The notes: generated by a model not told the origin, from the letters alone. 64,000 nt of DNA from Hyunsoonleella pacifica (GCF_004310335.1 NZ_SIRS01000002.1:620001-684000); one strand, 5' to 3'. Positions 52,392 to 63,569 are shown, numbered from the stretch's first letter. Program-made: numbers and translations.

Positions 52392-53618
52392 TTATTTAGC
52401 CTTTGAAATTCTTCCTACAGAACCTGTATTATTAGGGATTAGTTCATATATAAAATCTGGATTAATATAGGCTTCTTTACGGTGTGATACATAGATAATA
52501 GAGGTGCTACTTTCTTTTGCAATTTTATTAACTAATTCTGAAAAAATTTGTGCATCATTATCATCTAAACCATTAGTTGGTTCATCTAAAATTAATAATG
52601 GAGGATGTTTTACCATTGCTCTTGCAATTAATACTAACCTTTTGTGTCCATTTGATAAGAAATGAAAACTCTTATCTTTAATGGGTGTCATATTAAGCAA
52701 GTCTACCCATTCTCTAGCGATTTTAACTTGTACATCTGTTGGGTATTTATAGAGACCAATAGAGTCTAAAAAACCTGAAATTATCATGCTTTCAATGGAA
52801 TCTTTTCGTTTAAACCCTCTTAGCATTTCAGAAGAATAGTATCCTATATGCTTTTTTATATCCCAAACAGTTTCCCCACTCCCCTTTTTCATTCCAAATA
52901 AGGTCATATCCTGCATATATCCTTTTGGATTATCTCCAGAAATTAAAGACAGAATGGTACTTTTACCTGAACCGTTAGGACCAATAAGTTGCCAAAATTC
53001 ATTTGGTTTTACTTCCCAAGACACGTTATTTAAGATTGGCCTGTTACCATAACTCAAGTTTAAATTGCGTAGTGAAATGATAGGTGTTATATATTCAAAC
53101 TCATTCTTATAGGCTTGGGGTAAATCTTTTATGAAATAATTTGTACTGCTATTTGTTTCTTTTGTTGAATATGGTCTTATGGCGTTATTTTTAATTGTAT
53201 AGACTTTATCTGCAAAAGTTAAAATATCACGCTTACGTGTAGTAATTTGAATGATTTGAGTTGTGTTACTTACTTCTGCAAGCATCTTACTAACTTGTGC
53301 CTGAGTCTTAATATCTAAGCAATCAAATACATTATCAAGAATTAGATAATCTGAAGTGTTATCTGATAAAATATGATTTAATAATGCTTTTTTTCGCTCA
53401 CCATCTGAAGAGTTTTTAAGACTGTTTTGGGTTAGCGTTGATACTTGATAGTTTTCGTGACGCGTTTCTTCCTCAATAAATCTGTTTACTGTTATTTCAG
53501 AAAAAATGTCACCTTTTTGAGATGCCAATTCCGGAAAAATAAATCCTGAAGTTATTCTTTTTATAAGTGCTTTTTTATCATCTCTATTAGAGATATAAAT
53601 TGCGGTATGTTCTAACAC
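52392..53618 (-). CDS. Tandem ABC ATPase (ModF/PhrA-like)
   Basis: A 408-residue soluble protein with two ABC modules. The first (~1-165) is degenerate: no clear Walker A, and 'DGERKKALLNHILSDNTSDY' as a residual signature followed by 'LILDNVF'. The second (~185-400) is intact: Walker A 'IGPNGSGKSTILSLISG' (~215-231), signature 'FLSNGHKRLVLIARAMV', Walker B 'PPLLILDEPTNGLDD', H-loop 'IIYVSHRKE'. This is the ModF/PhrA architecture, annotated with molybdate transport, but no permease is nearby, so the transport role is doubtful. It starts 25 bp after the kinase-like gene's stop and is probably co-transcribed with it. Confidence 0.85.
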   Translation of the reverse strand: MLEHTAIYISNRDDKKALIKRITSGFIFPELASQKGDIFSEITVNRFIEEETRHENYQVSTLTQNSLKNSSDGERKKALLNHILSDNTSDYLILDNVFDCLDIKTQAQVSKMLAEVSNTTQIIQITTRKRDILTFADKVYTIKNNAIRPYSTKETNSSTNYFIKDLPQAYKNEFEYITPIISLRNLNLSYGNRPILNNVSWEVKPNEFWQLIGPNGSGKSTILSLISGDNPKGYMQDMTLFGMKKGSGETVWDIKKHIGYYSSEMLRGFKRKDSIESMIISGFLDSIGLYKYPTDVQVKIAREWVDLLNMTPIKDKSFHFLSNGHKRLVLIARAMVKHPPLLILDEPTNGLDDNDAQIFSELVNKIAKESSTSIIYVSHRKEAYINPDFIYELIPNNTGSVGRISKAK

Positions 53619-53643
53619 AAGACGTTCTACTAATTAGAAAATA

Positions 53644-54504
53644 TTATAAATCTTTAGTATGAAATGGTACTAAACCATCGATTGGTCTTCTCTCAAAATT
53701 ACCAACTTTAAACCCCATTTCCTCAGCAACTTCTTTAATTTCTTTTTGTGCAAAAAACGCAATGGAACCTGCAAAATGCACAGGAACTGTTTGTAGTTCC
53801 TTTTCATATTGAAAAATCATGTTTCTGGCAAACTCTCTTATACCATCTTTTATTAGTTTAATAGTGTATTCTGAGTCTTTATGCAAAAACATAAACTCAG
53901 CAAAACTAGCCAAATAAGCATTTGGACTTGGTTGTTTATATAAATTGTATTTTATAAAATCTGCATCCATATTGTATTTAGCACCAAAAGCTATTTTTAC
54001 ATTTTCTGGCATGTGATTATAATAATAATCTTTAATTAATTGTTTACCATAATAATTACCAGAAGCATCATCCATTAAAGTATAACCTAAAGATGTAACA
54101 CGTTGGTGTAATACTTCTCCATCATAATAACTACAGTTAGAACCTGTACCCATAATACAAACAACAGCAGCTTCTTTAGGGTGATTAATAGTAGCATAAA
54201 CAGCTGCTAAGGTATCTTCATTTACTTCTACATGGGCATTAGTAAATATTCCCGTTAAAACATTGGTTAACAACTCTCTTGCATTTTCAGTACCACAGCC
54301 GGCTCCATAGAAAAACACATGAGTTACCTGTTCTTTATTTTCTTTTAACTCTTTACTCTTTAAAATTGTTTTGTGAAGTTTTTTTTCACTCAAAATAGCA
54401 GGATTAAGCCCTTTAGTACGAACTTTTTCCATTAATTTATTTCCTTCGTTGTCTACTGCTAACCAATCTGACTTCGTAGAACCACTATCAACAATTAAAA
54501 TCAT
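53644..54504 (-). CDS. BadF/BadG/BcrA-type ATPase, N-acetylglucosamine kinase-like
   Basis: I choose ATG 54504 ('MILIVDSGSTKSDWLAVDNE'), giving 286 residues. The longer TTG start at 54531 would lie in the gap terminator hairpin. ASKHA-fold signatures: phosphate-1 'VDSGSTKSDW' (~4-13), 'KTKGLNPA'-type loop ('VRTKGLNPAIL'), phosphate-2 'VVCIMGTGSNCSYYDG' (~118-133), 'DDASGNYYGKQLIKDYY', and adenosine motif 'VHFAGSIAFFAQKEI'. This matches the flavobacterial GlcNAc-kinase-like proteins that phosphorylate amino sugars from wall or chitin turnover. It lies between gapA and the tandem ABC ATPase, reading the same way. Confidence 0.88.
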   Translation of the reverse strand: MILIVDSGSTKSDWLAVDNEGNKLMEKVRTKGLNPAILSEKKLHKTILKSKELKENKEQVTHVFFYGAGCGTENARELLTNVLTGIFTNAHVEVNEDTLAAVYATINHPKEAAVVCIMGTGSNCSYYDGEVLHQRVTSLGYTLMDDASGNYYGKQLIKDYYYNHMPENVKIAFGAKYNMDADFIKYNLYKQPSPNAYLASFAEFMFLHKDSEYTIKLIKDGIREFARNMIFQYEKELQTVPVHFAGSIAFFAQKEIKEVAEEMGFKVGNFERRPIDGLVPFHTKDL

Positions 54505-54512
54505 AAGTATGG

Positions 54513-54552
54513 GAATAAAAAAGCTTCGCAATCGTAGGATCGCGAAGCCTTA
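54513..54552 (-). terminator. Terminator after gapA
   Basis: On the minus strand GGCTTCGCGAT - cctacg - ATTGCGAAGCTTTTTT: a 10-bp stem with one mismatch, then a T run. It lies 15 bp past the stop of the GAPDH gene and just before the kinase-like gene. Confidence 0.85.
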
Positions 54553-54567
54553 AAGTTATTTAAAGTA

Positions 54568-55587
<1,020 letters not shown>

Positions 55588-55590
55588 TTA

Positions 55591-56577
55591 TTATGTGCTC
55601 ATGATGTCTGAGACACGAAGTAATTCTAAGTTAATTTTTGATTTTCCTTTTATAGCTTGATCCAAAGGAGTTAATTGCATCACATTATTCTGTAATCCTA
55701 CCATGAAATTTGTTTTACCTTCTATTAAGGACTCTACAGCTTTCACTCCCATTCTACTGGCAAGTACTCTATCAAAACATGATGGTGCTCCACCACGCTG
55801 CATGTGACCTAAAACAGAAACTCTCACATCATAACCTTCCATATTTTCATCAACATATTCTTTAAGTTCGAATATATTTTTGCCTATTTTATCACCTTCA
55901 GCAACGACAACAATACTTGATGATTTACCAGATTTTCTACTTTTATTTAAAGATTCTACTAATCTATCAAGCCCTAAGTCTTCTTCAGGAATTAAGATTT
56001 CTTCTGCACCACCAGCTATACCTACATTAAGTGCGATATGGCCAACATCACGCCCCATTACTTCTATAAAAAATAGTCTGTTATGAGAACTTGCTGTATC
56101 TCTAATTTTGTCTATAGCTTCAACTACAGTATTTTGTGCTGTATCAAAACCTAAGGTGTGAGACGTTCCAAAAATATCATTATCAATGGTACCAGGAATA
56201 CCCATTATAGGAAAACCAAACTCTTGATTAAAAATCATGGCTCCAGTAAAAGTTCCATCTCCACCAATTGCTACTAGAGCATCAATTTCTGCTTTTGCTA
56301 ATTGTTCAAATGCCTTTTGTCTTCCTTCTTTGGTTCTAAATTCTTTAGATCTGGCAGATTTAAGTATAGTCCCTCCCTTATTAATAATACCTTTAACACT
56401 TCTAGGTCCTAAAACTTCAAAATCTCCTTTCATCATGCCCTCATATCCTTGATAAATACCAACGCATTCTATATTATGAAAGGCACAAGTTCTTACAACT
56501 GAACGTACTGCAGCATTCATCCCAGGAGAATCTCCTCCTGAAGTAAAAACACCAATTTTTCTTATCTTTTTTGACAT
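55591..56577 (-). CDS. pfkA: ATP-dependent 6-phosphofructokinase
   Basis: From ATG 56577, 328 residues, the bacterial PfkA length. Signatures: 'IGVFTSGGDSPGMNAAVRSV' (~7-26), the ATP site 'ALVAIGGDGTFTGAM' (~100-114), the catalytic 'GIPGTIDNDIFGTSHTLGFD' (~125-144; Asp of 'TIDND' is the base), 'FIEVMGRDVGHIALN' and 'SVLGHMQRGGAPSCFDRVL'. The Gly of 'GGDGT' fits the ATP- and not the PPi-dependent type. It phosphorylates fructose-6-phosphate in glycolysis and is the first gene of the pfkA-gap pair. Confidence 0.95.
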   Translation of the reverse strand: MSKKIRKIGVFTSGGDSPGMNAAVRSVVRTCAFHNIECVGIYQGYEGMMKGDFEVLGPRSVKGIINKGGTILKSARSKEFRTKEGRQKAFEQLAKAEIDALVAIGGDGTFTGAMIFNQEFGFPIMGIPGTIDNDIFGTSHTLGFDTAQNTVVEAIDKIRDTASSHNRLFFIEVMGRDVGHIALNVGIAGGAEEILIPEEDLGLDRLVESLNKSRKSGKSSSIVVVAEGDKIGKNIFELKEYVDENMEGYDVRVSVLGHMQRGGAPSCFDRVLASRMGVKAVESLIEGKTNFMVGLQNNVMQLTPLDQAIKGKSKINLELLRVSDIMST

Positions 56578-56730
56578 CAACTCTTTTATTTCGAAGTAAA
56601 ATTACTAAACAAATATTATATTTTTATAACATATATCATATTTTAATGATATTATAAAACTATAACGTTTTAGTTAACAACAGAGCGCCTTATTGTTAAC
56701 TAAATAAGTAGGTTACAAATTAGTTTCTCT

Positions 56731-59700
56731 TTATTTTTTGGAGGATTTTACTGTAATAAAACTGGGGAGTGCTTCTGCTTCTTTTTCTTGTGGTTCTTCT
56801 TTTGAAACTTCTTTTGGTTTTGGGTTCTTTTTAAATAAACTTCTGATGAGTTCTTTAAAGGTGTCAAAATCTACGTTATAAGATAAACCTACACCTTGTT
56901 TATAACCAATATCTTGCCCAAAACTCTGAATGTCAACCTCTCTATTGAAAACCTTTGCTGATAGAGTGCCATCTTCATTTAATAGGAAATTAATCTCTAA
57001 GTCTCCTGCGACAACAGTTTGGGTTTCTCCTGCACCTCCCACAGGCACACCAACACTACCATTAAAAAACACTTTATCATTTATTTGTGTTTGAAATGTG
57101 GCTACTACCCTATCGTCAGTTTGATAATCAGGTCTATTTTGACCTGCTTCATAATTAAAACCAAAATTTACCTTACCATCTTCACTTGAAAAGATACCGT
57201 TTACGATGCCATTTAAACGTTCTGCTATTGTGCCTGATACATTTAGTTCTCCAGAACCTCTATTTTGGAAAGAACCTCCTGTAGCTAGGAAATATAATGC
57301 TTGATTTTCACGTTCGGCATCTGAATCTAAACGGTATTGTAACTCTGATTTAATTGTAGAGTTTGCATTAGGAAATTCAAAATCAAATGTAGGTTGTGGA
57401 CGCTCTAAATCTCCTGTTAATGTGATGTTTAGTTCTACTGGAATACTTCTGTTTATAGGGTTATCCAATAACGGAGAAGGGTTTGTTTGTGTTTTATAGG
57501 TTGCCAACATATTTATGGTAGTATTCCTTAACGGATCTCCATTCCATGCTATAGTTCCACCAGGTTGCACTGTAAACTGTTTTTGCACTAAACCACCATA
57601 GGCAAAATTATACACCCCTTCAAATACAGAGAAATCCCCCCACATATCAAATTTGCCATTGGTGTTAATTTCTACTAAAACACCACCAACTCCTCTACCT
57701 TTAAGGGCGTGTCCTGTTTCTTTATTGATGATTATTTCTAATTCTGCATCTTGTGTGACATCTAAATCGAAATCTAACTCTAACCCTTCAACATCTTCTA
57801 AAACAAATTCTTCGCCTTTTTCTCGTGCCAATTTTTGTTCTGGGGTTATAAAATGTATAAAGGAATTATCTCCAAAAGACTCTGTGTCTGATAAAGGGAT
57901 CTTAAATACTGTACCACGTTTCGTTTCCCCTACTACACTAATTACCAATTCTTCAGTAGGCCCATAAATACTTGCGGTTCCTCCAACAAACCCAGTACCA
58001 TAATATAGAGACTCTTCTGTTTCTTTGGTATCGAGCACTAAAAGCCTTCCTGTTGATAGACCTAAATCCAATCTCCAATCTGATAAATTTATATGGCTCA
58101 ACTTACCATTTAATCTAGCTGTAGAATTATACTTAGTATCAGTAAGTAGGATATCCCTAAACAAAAAGCTTTGATTTTCTAACCCTACTGTTGCGTTATT
58201 GTTAAATTGATAATCTACATTTAAGTATGGTATTGTAAAACCACCACCATCTAAATTAAGTTCTCCTACAATATTTGGACGATTTAAATTTCCAATAATG
58301 TTGGCTTCTCCTGTAACCTTACCTCTAATATTAGACAAAACACCAGATAAAAGAGGGTTTAACGGGCTTAAATTGAATCTATCAAATTCTAAATCTACAT
58401 CTATATTTGTGTTATTTCGTTTAACACTAATATCTCCAATAGCAGAAAAAGTACTCTTAATATCATCTATAATGCTAACATCAACATTGTACTTGGTTAA
58501 ATCTTTGTTTCCTATTATTTGTGCGTTAAAATCTCCTAGTGGAAAATCGTTAACTTTAAAATTATCAATAACTACAGTAGAATTAGGAAGGTAACTACCG
58601 TTTTTCTGTAAAATATCTAACTTTCCATTAACACGTCCGTTTAATTTTAAACTATCAACATCTGGGATGATTTTAGAAAGCCTTACATCTTTAAATTTAA
58701 GCTTCAAATCCTTTTCGGTAGAATCTTTTATAAAACCTGATAAAGTCACTTCTTCGTTACCATGGTTTATATTTAACTTATCAATTTCAAGAGACGATAA
58801 ATCTTTTGCAAACGAAATTTTATTGAATTTATCATTATCTCCATTTATATACCATTTATAATTTTTAACAATAACGTCTGAGGTCTTAAAACCAATTACA
58901 GAGTTATTGTCTTCATTAATAGTATGATAAAAACTTAGATTAAACTTATCATTATTACGTTTTCCTCCTGAGAATTCTGAACGCATAAACAATGTATCAT
59001 TAACGGTAACGTTAATTAAGCTAAACTTAGAGGCATTATAGTACTTTGTATTAATACTATCTACTTCAATATAAGTATTAAATAATGGATTGCCATTATC
59101 TACTTGTAATTCTATACCCTTGGCGAAATTCTCTAAAAGTTTAATTTGAGGCGATTTAAATGTTAGCTTAAATTTGTTTGCTTCACTTTGTATGTTTCCA
59201 CGTATAAATGTGTTTTTACCTAACTCTATTTCAGGATATATAACTTCTACAATTTTGTTATATATTTTTAAATTAAAATCTATTCTTTGATTATCTGCTA
59301 CTTTATGTGGCTTATAGTTAGTATAAATATTACCTACAGAGTTTTCTAAAAGCTTTACAATGTCTCTTACGTTAAACTCTCCACTTATGCCCCCTTCTAT
59401 AATATCTGGAGAATCAATATCTATATAACGTGTTTTACCTTGAAATCTGGAGGCGATCTTAAAACTTTTAAAATTATATGTGTCGTGTTCATTTTTGTAA
59501 GACGTATTCCTAAACGTTATCTTTCCAAAAGCATCGTCTAGGCTACTACTATTCATATTCATATTAACAGTACTTCTAAAAATTGAAATACTATCTTTTT
59601 TTACAAAATTTAAGGTATTTAAATCTGCATAGTCAACTTCAGCCTCAAAATCATATTTATTTATGGTTTCGGAATAATCAATCAAACCATTAAATTTTAA

Positions 59701-61131
59701 TTTGAGATTATCATCATTAACTAACAAAATGCCATCAAATATTTTATTTTTTATTTTACCAGAAACCTGAGTTTTATTGTAATTATAATTATTATAGTTT
59801 AACTGATACACATCGCCTTTTATTTCTGTATCAATAGTTTCAGCAACAAAGCCGTGTCCATTCACATTCATATCTAGGGATACCTGCCCTACTTTAGGGT
59901 CTTCTATAAAAGTTCCTAAATTAAACGTATCTAAAACTATCCTTCCCTTGTAGGATGCATTATCAATATCATTTATTTTAGTGATGTGTAAATCAGATTT
60001 CACATAGCCCAACTCGGTATCCATTGCAATATCTGCATCCACCTCAGATGCTGTAACTTGAGAATTACCAGTAATTTTAAACTTCCCCAACCTATCAAAA
60101 GATGAAGGAATAGCAGCTCCTAAAACATTGGGCAAAAGCGCCTTTAAATCTTTGTATGTAGAAGTTAGATTTTTAAAACTACCATCCATCAAAAAATCGT
60201 TAGATGCCTTGCTAAATAAATTTTTAAAAATTATATCGCCATACACTAAAGTATTACTACTTGTATTAAGTTCAAGGTTTTCTGCATTTAAATCATTAAG
60301 TGTTCCTGAAAGGTCTACGCTAAAAGTGGTTTTCTGATTTTTTCCAAATTCATCATAAAATGTATTTAGCTCATCCATTAATATATTAGAATCCTTAAAA
60401 GATGCTTCTAGCTGTACCTTATCAGTAAAAAATTGTAAATCTTCTCTTTTGTAAAAAAACTGTAAATCGCCTTTTAAAATAGAATTTGCTGTCTTTATTT
60501 CTAAAGCATCAAACGTCATACTGGATAAGGTATACTTAAAGTTAGTCATCAAGTTTTTAACTTTAACCCCTCTACTATCTTTAAATGAGAGTGTATTTAT
60601 TCTAGTACTAACATCACTGCCAAGTATTAGAAAATTGGTAGCATTAATGTTTAGATCTTCTAATTCTAAAACTTTTGTTGTTTCTCTATTTTCATCTAAT
60701 AGTCTAAATGTACTATCGTAAATAGAAACATCACTAGAAGATAATAAAAAGCTACCATCTCCCTTTTTAGGATTGTCGCCTTCTAACTTTGCTACAAATA
60801 CATCAAGATTAGTCTCTTTATAACCCTTGTAGGTTTTAATATTAAATATCAAATCCATGATATCAATATCGCCGAATACTAGTTGACCATTAATTAAATT
60901 TGAAAAATTTAGTATGGATGTATTAAGTTCTTTAATACTTATTAAAGTATCTTGTTTAAAATCTTCTACATAGATGTTTTTTAATTCTACATCTCCATTA
61001 AATTGAAGCCCTACTTTTTCAATGTTAATATTAGTTTTAAACGCTTCATTAAGTTTATTTGTGGCATAATTACCCAAACTAGTTTGTACTGCTGGAATAG
61101 AAAATACAAGCACCAAAATAACAAACAACAA
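56731..61131 (-). CDS. tamB: TamB-family translocation/assembly module protein
   Basis: An AsmA-like bridge protein of at least 1466 residues: N-terminal hydrophobic anchor, a long run of amphipathic beta-strands ('VELKNIYVEDFKQDTLISIK' is the classic early segment), and a C-terminal DUF490/TamB domain from ~1000 ('GRGVGGVLVEINTNGKFDMW', 'YNFAYGGLVQKQFTVQPGGT', 'IAWNGDPLRNTTINMLATY', 'FDFEFPNANSTIKSELQY'), ending in a Lys/Glu tail. These proteins span the periplasm and move phospholipids to, or help assemble proteins in, the outer membrane. The start is uncertain: the first ordinary start (TTG 61131) falls inside the membrane helix, and in-frame coding-like sequence ('IIKKALKIVYKILAIILLL') runs back to ~61191 with no ATG. 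Divergent from tsaD. Confidence 0.88.
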   Translation of the reverse strand: MLFVILVLVFSIPAVQTSLGNYATNKLNEAFKTNINIEKVGLQFNGDVELKNIYVEDFKQDTLISIKELNTSILNFSNLINGQLVFGDIDIMDLIFNIKTYKGYKETNLDVFVAKLEGDNPKKGDGSFLLSSSDVSIYDSTFRLLDENRETTKVLELEDLNINATNFLILGSDVSTRINTLSFKDSRGVKVKNLMTNFKYTLSSMTFDALEIKTANSILKGDLQFFYKREDLQFFTDKVQLEASFKDSNILMDELNTFYDEFGKNQKTTFSVDLSGTLNDLNAENLELNTSSNTLVYGDIIFKNLFSKASNDFLMDGSFKNLTSTYKDLKALLPNVLGAAIPSSFDRLGKFKITGNSQVTASEVDADIAMDTELGYVKSDLHITKINDIDNASYKGRIVLDTFNLGTFIEDPKVGQVSLDMNVNGHGFVAETIDTEIKGDVYQLNYNNYNYNKTQVSGKIKNKIFDGILLVNDDNLKLKFNGLIDYSETINKYDFEAEVDYADLNTLNFVKKDSISIFRSTVNMNMNSSSLDDAFGKITFRNTSYKNEHDTYNFKSFKIASRFQGKTRYIDIDSPDIIEGGISGEFNVRDIVKLLENSVGNIYTNYKPHKVADNQRIDFNLKIYNKIVEVIYPEIELGKNTFIRGNIQSEANKFKLTFKSPQIKLLENFAKGIELQVDNGNPLFNTYIEVDSINTKYYNASKFSLINVTVNDTLFMRSEFSGGKRNNDKFNLSFYHTINEDNNSVIGFKTSDVIVKNYKWYINGDNDKFNKISFAKDLSSLEIDKLNINHGNEEVTLSGFIKDSTEKDLKLKFKDVRLSKIIPDVDSLKLNGRVNGKLDILQKNGSYLPNSTVVIDNFKVNDFPLGDFNAQIIGNKDLTKYNVDVSIIDDIKSTFSAIGDISVKRNNTNIDVDLEFDRFNLSPLNPLLSGVLSNIRGKVTGEANIIGNLNRPNIVGELNLDGGGFTIPYLNVDYQFNNNATVGLENQSFLFRDILLTDTKYNSTARLNGKLSHINLSDWRLDLGLSTGRLLVLDTKETEESLYYGTGFVGGTASIYGPTEELVISVVGETKRGTVFKIPLSDTESFGDNSFIHFITPEQKLAREKGEEFVLEDVEGLELDFDLDVTQDAELEIIINKETGHALKGRGVGGVLVEINTNGKFDMWGDFSVFEGVYNFAYGGLVQKQFTVQPGGTIAWNGDPLRNTTINMLATYKTQTNPSPLLDNPINRSIPVELNITLTGDLERPQPTFDFEFPNANSTIKSELQYRLDSDAERENQALYFLATGGSFQNRGSGELNVSGTIAERLNGIVNGIFSSEDGKVNFGFNYEAGQNRPDYQTDDRVVATFQTQINDKVFFNGSVGVPVGGAGETQTVVAGDLEINFLLNEDGTLSAKVFNREVDIQSFGQDIGYKQGVGLSYNVDFDTFKELIRSLFKKNPKPKEVSKEEPQEKEAEALPSFITVKSSKK

Positions 61132-61333
61132 TAATATTATCGCTAGGATTTTATATACTATTTTAAGTGCTTTTTTTATGATATAGTGCTTTTAAAAGGT
61201 GTTACATGTACAAAAAAAATCGAGGCTATTTTACAATGAAATATTACCTAGTTTTGCATTTACGAAACAATTAAGAAAAACGGATGTTTATCTCGTTTTC
61301 AAAATTAACAATTATTGTGCCTAATATTGAGTA

Positions 61334-62356
61334 ATGGCGAAACAAAATATTTATATTCTAGGGATTGAATCCTCTTGTGATGATACATCAGCTGCTGTAA
61401 TACACAACGGCAAGATTTTAAGCAATGTTGTCGCCAGCCAAAAAATACATGAAGAATATGGTGGTGTGGTGCCAGAATTGGCCTCTAGAGCACATCAACA
61501 AAATATAGTACCTGTTGTACACCAAGCACTTAAAAAAGCGGGGGTTACTAAAGAACAGTTAGATGCTGTAGCCTTTACCAGAGGCCCCGGGCTCATGGGA
61601 AGTTTACTGGTAGGTACTTCGTTTGCTAAATCCTTAGCTTATGGTTTAAATATTCCTTTAATTGATGTTAATCACATGCAGGCCCATATTTTAGCTCATT
61701 ATATTGAAGAGGACGATTTTAAAAAGCCACCATTTCCTTTTCTAGCCATGACGATTTCTGGAGGGCATACCCAAATTGTGAAAGTAGAAAGTTATTTTAA
61801 TATGACCGTAATTGGGGAAACTATTGACGATGCTGTTGGAGAAGCTTATGATAAAAGTGGTAAAATTTTAGGTTTAGGCTACCCTGCTGGGCCAGAAATA
61901 GATAAACGAGCACAATTGGGAAACCTAAAAGCATATCCTTTTACAAAACCTAAAGTTGATGGACTAAATTTTAGCTTTTCGGGGTTAAAAACCGCTATTT
62001 TATATTTTATACAAAAGGAAACAAAAGCGAATCCTAATTTTATAGATAAAAATTTAAATGATGTATGCGCTTCTATTCAATACACTATTATAGGTATTTT
62101 GATAGATAAATTGAAAAAAGCTTCAAAAGAAACTGGTATAGAACATATTGCTATAGGTGGTGGTGTTTCGGCTAACTCAGGAATTAGAAAAGCTTTAAAA
62201 GATGGGGAACAAAAATTTGGATGGACCACCTATATCCCAAAATTTGAATACACCACAGATAATGCTGCTATGATTGCTATAGTTGGTTATTTAAAGTTTT
62301 TAGAAGGTAATTTTGCTGAACAGGATATTATGGCTTCGGCTAGGTTGAAAATATAA
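61334..62356 (+). CDS. tsaD: tRNA N6-adenosine threonylcarbamoyltransferase TsaD
   Basis: A 340-residue Kae1/TsaD protein, normal length. 'ILGIESSCDDTSAAVI' (~8-23), the metal-binding 'VNHMQAHILAHY' with HxxxH (~114-122), 'FPFLAMTISGGHTQIV', 'TIDDAVGEAYDKSGKILGLG', 'KVDGLNFSFSGLKTAI', and 'HIAIGGGVSANSGIRKAL'. With TsaB and TsaE it transfers the threonylcarbamoyl group to A37 of ANN-decoding tRNAs; essential in most bacteria. It is divergent from tamB, a gene pair I recall as conserved in Flavobacteriaceae, and is followed 6 bp later by a 151-residue gene. Confidence 0.96.
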   Translation: MAKQNIYILGIESSCDDTSAAVIHNGKILSNVVASQKIHEEYGGVVPELASRAHQQNIVPVVHQALKKAGVTKEQLDAVAFTRGPGLMGSLLVGTSFAKSLAYGLNIPLIDVNHMQAHILAHYIEEDDFKKPPFPFLAMTISGGHTQIVKVESYFNMTVIGETIDDAVGEAYDKSGKILGLGYPAGPEIDKRAQLGNLKAYPFTKPKVDGLNFSFSGLKTAILYFIQKETKANPNFIDKNLNDVCASIQYTIIGILIDKLKKASKETGIEHIAIGGGVSANSGIRKALKDGEQKFGWTTYIPKFEYTTDNAAMIAIVGYLKFLEGNFAEQDIMASARLKI

Positions 62357-62362
62357 CTTATA

Positions 62363-62818
62363 ATGGCTAAAATTCAAAAAGGAGATGTATTTAGTCTTGA
62401 AACAAAAATTGGCTATGGCTTTTTACAATATGTGGAGCTGGCTGAAAAAGGAATTTATTACATAAGGGTTTTAGATCATATTTCAGATACAAGAAATATT
62501 TCGCAAATACAAGTAGACAAGAAAGAGCGTTGGTATACTGAATTTGTTTTATCTATTGCTTTAAAAAGAAAAATTGTTGCTAAAGTTGATAATTTCAAAG
62601 TACCATCATTCTTCAGAATTTCTCCATATGCAAGATCAAAGCATGTAATTCCAGATAAAGTTTCTGGTTGGAATATAATAAATAGGCATACTTTAAAAAT
62701 AATTTACAAAGAAACACTGTTTATTTGGGATTTAAAGTTATCGCCTTTTGGTATAATGAATGACACTTACATAAAAGAAAAGCTTGAAGAAGGTTGGATT
62801 TTAGAAGATTGGGTATAA
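62363..62818 (+). CDS. Hypothetical protein, possibly Imm26-like
   Basis: A 151-residue soluble protein. N-terminal 'KIQKGDVFSLETKIGYGFLQ' and 'YVELAEKGIYYIRVL' recall the opening of Imm26-type domains ('GDvf.i.l..g.yg..qvl'), and a C-terminal 'IYKETLFIWDLKLSPFGIMN' follows, but the match is weak. If Imm26-like it would be an immunity-type protein outside the island with no toxin nearby. The gene starts 6 bp after tsaD and is likely co-transcribed with it. I do not assign a function. Confidence 0.6.
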   Translation: MAKIQKGDVFSLETKIGYGFLQYVELAEKGIYYIRVLDHISDTRNISQIQVDKKERWYTEFVLSIALKRKIVAKVDNFKVPSFFRISPYARSKHVIPDKVSGWNIINRHTLKIIYKETLFIWDLKLSPFGIMNDTYIKEKLEEGWILEDWV

Positions 62819-62927
62819 TCTACATAAGTACAACAAAGTTGTAAACAACTAATTCTTAAAAACTTCTTATGGTTTAAAACGTATCATTTTGTTTAAAATT
62901 TAAATTTGAAAAAATTTAATTCTAAAC

Positions 62928-63569
62928 ATGAAACAACACCTACTTTTTACATTCAGTTTTTTATTTACTATTAGTCTATTATCAGCCCAGGACGAGACAG
63001 AAGAAGCGCTTGCTTCTATAGAAACCCAAGAGCAAGCCAAACAATTTATTAAAGATAAATATGCCTTCAATAGTAAGATTTTTACTTTTAATGAAGAAAA
63101 GCATAAGTCCCAACTAGCTAAAGCATTGTTTAAATTGGAAAAAGGTAATGTGAAAACTGAAAAATCAGCTTACGAAAAAGTACTTTATAAAATCATAGAA
63201 AAAAACACAAATGCCTATTATCGTGTAGCATATATTTTTTTAGATGGTAATGCTTATAGTTTAGAAAGTATCAATAAATTGAGAGAGATTTTAATTAAAA
63301 AATACAATAACGGTATCCCGTTTAGCGCATTGGCCAATCAATATTCTATGGATCAAAATCGTAAAAAAGGAGGAGATACGGGATGGTTTACTGTAGGGAG
63401 TATGCCTACTGAACTTGAGGATGCAATTATATCTGATAATCATGCTCTAGAAGATGTTTATATTGTTGATATTCCCTCAAAGCAATGGTACTATTTAGTG
63501 TTTCAATCTCATGAACCAAAAGATATTTCTGAAATTAAAGTTTTAAAAATCGTTGAACCCCTAGAGTAA
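62928..63569 (+). CDS. Periplasmic parvulin-type peptidylprolyl isomerase
   Basis: A 213-residue protein with a signal peptide (1-20, 'TISLLSAQDETEE'). After a helical linker, the C-terminal ~110 residues hold a rotamase (PpiC) domain: 'YYRVAYIFLDGN' (~98-109), 'LREILIKKYNNGIPFSALAN', 'QYSMDQNRKKGGDTGWFTVG' (the strongly conserved parvulin loop) and 'MPTELEDAI'. It probably isomerises prolyl bonds in exported proteins. Its stop overlaps the rsmE start (TAATG), so the two are coupled. Shorter than SurA; the chaperone part is minimal. Confidence 0.85.
   Translation: MKQHLLFTFSFLFTISLLSAQDETEEALASIETQEQAKQFIKDKYAFNSKIFTFNEEKHKSQLAKALFKLEKGNVKTEKSAYEKVLYKIIEKNTNAYYRVAYIFLDGNAYSLESINKLREILIKKYNNGIPFSALANQYSMDQNRKKGGDTGWFTVGSMPTELEDAIISDNHALEDVYIVDIPSKQWYYLVFQSHEPKDISEIKVLKIVEPLE

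Noticed and set aside
54505-54531. TTG start of the kinase-like gene
   Set aside because: The extension lies in the gap terminator hairpin, and the ASKHA fold begins at ATG 54504.
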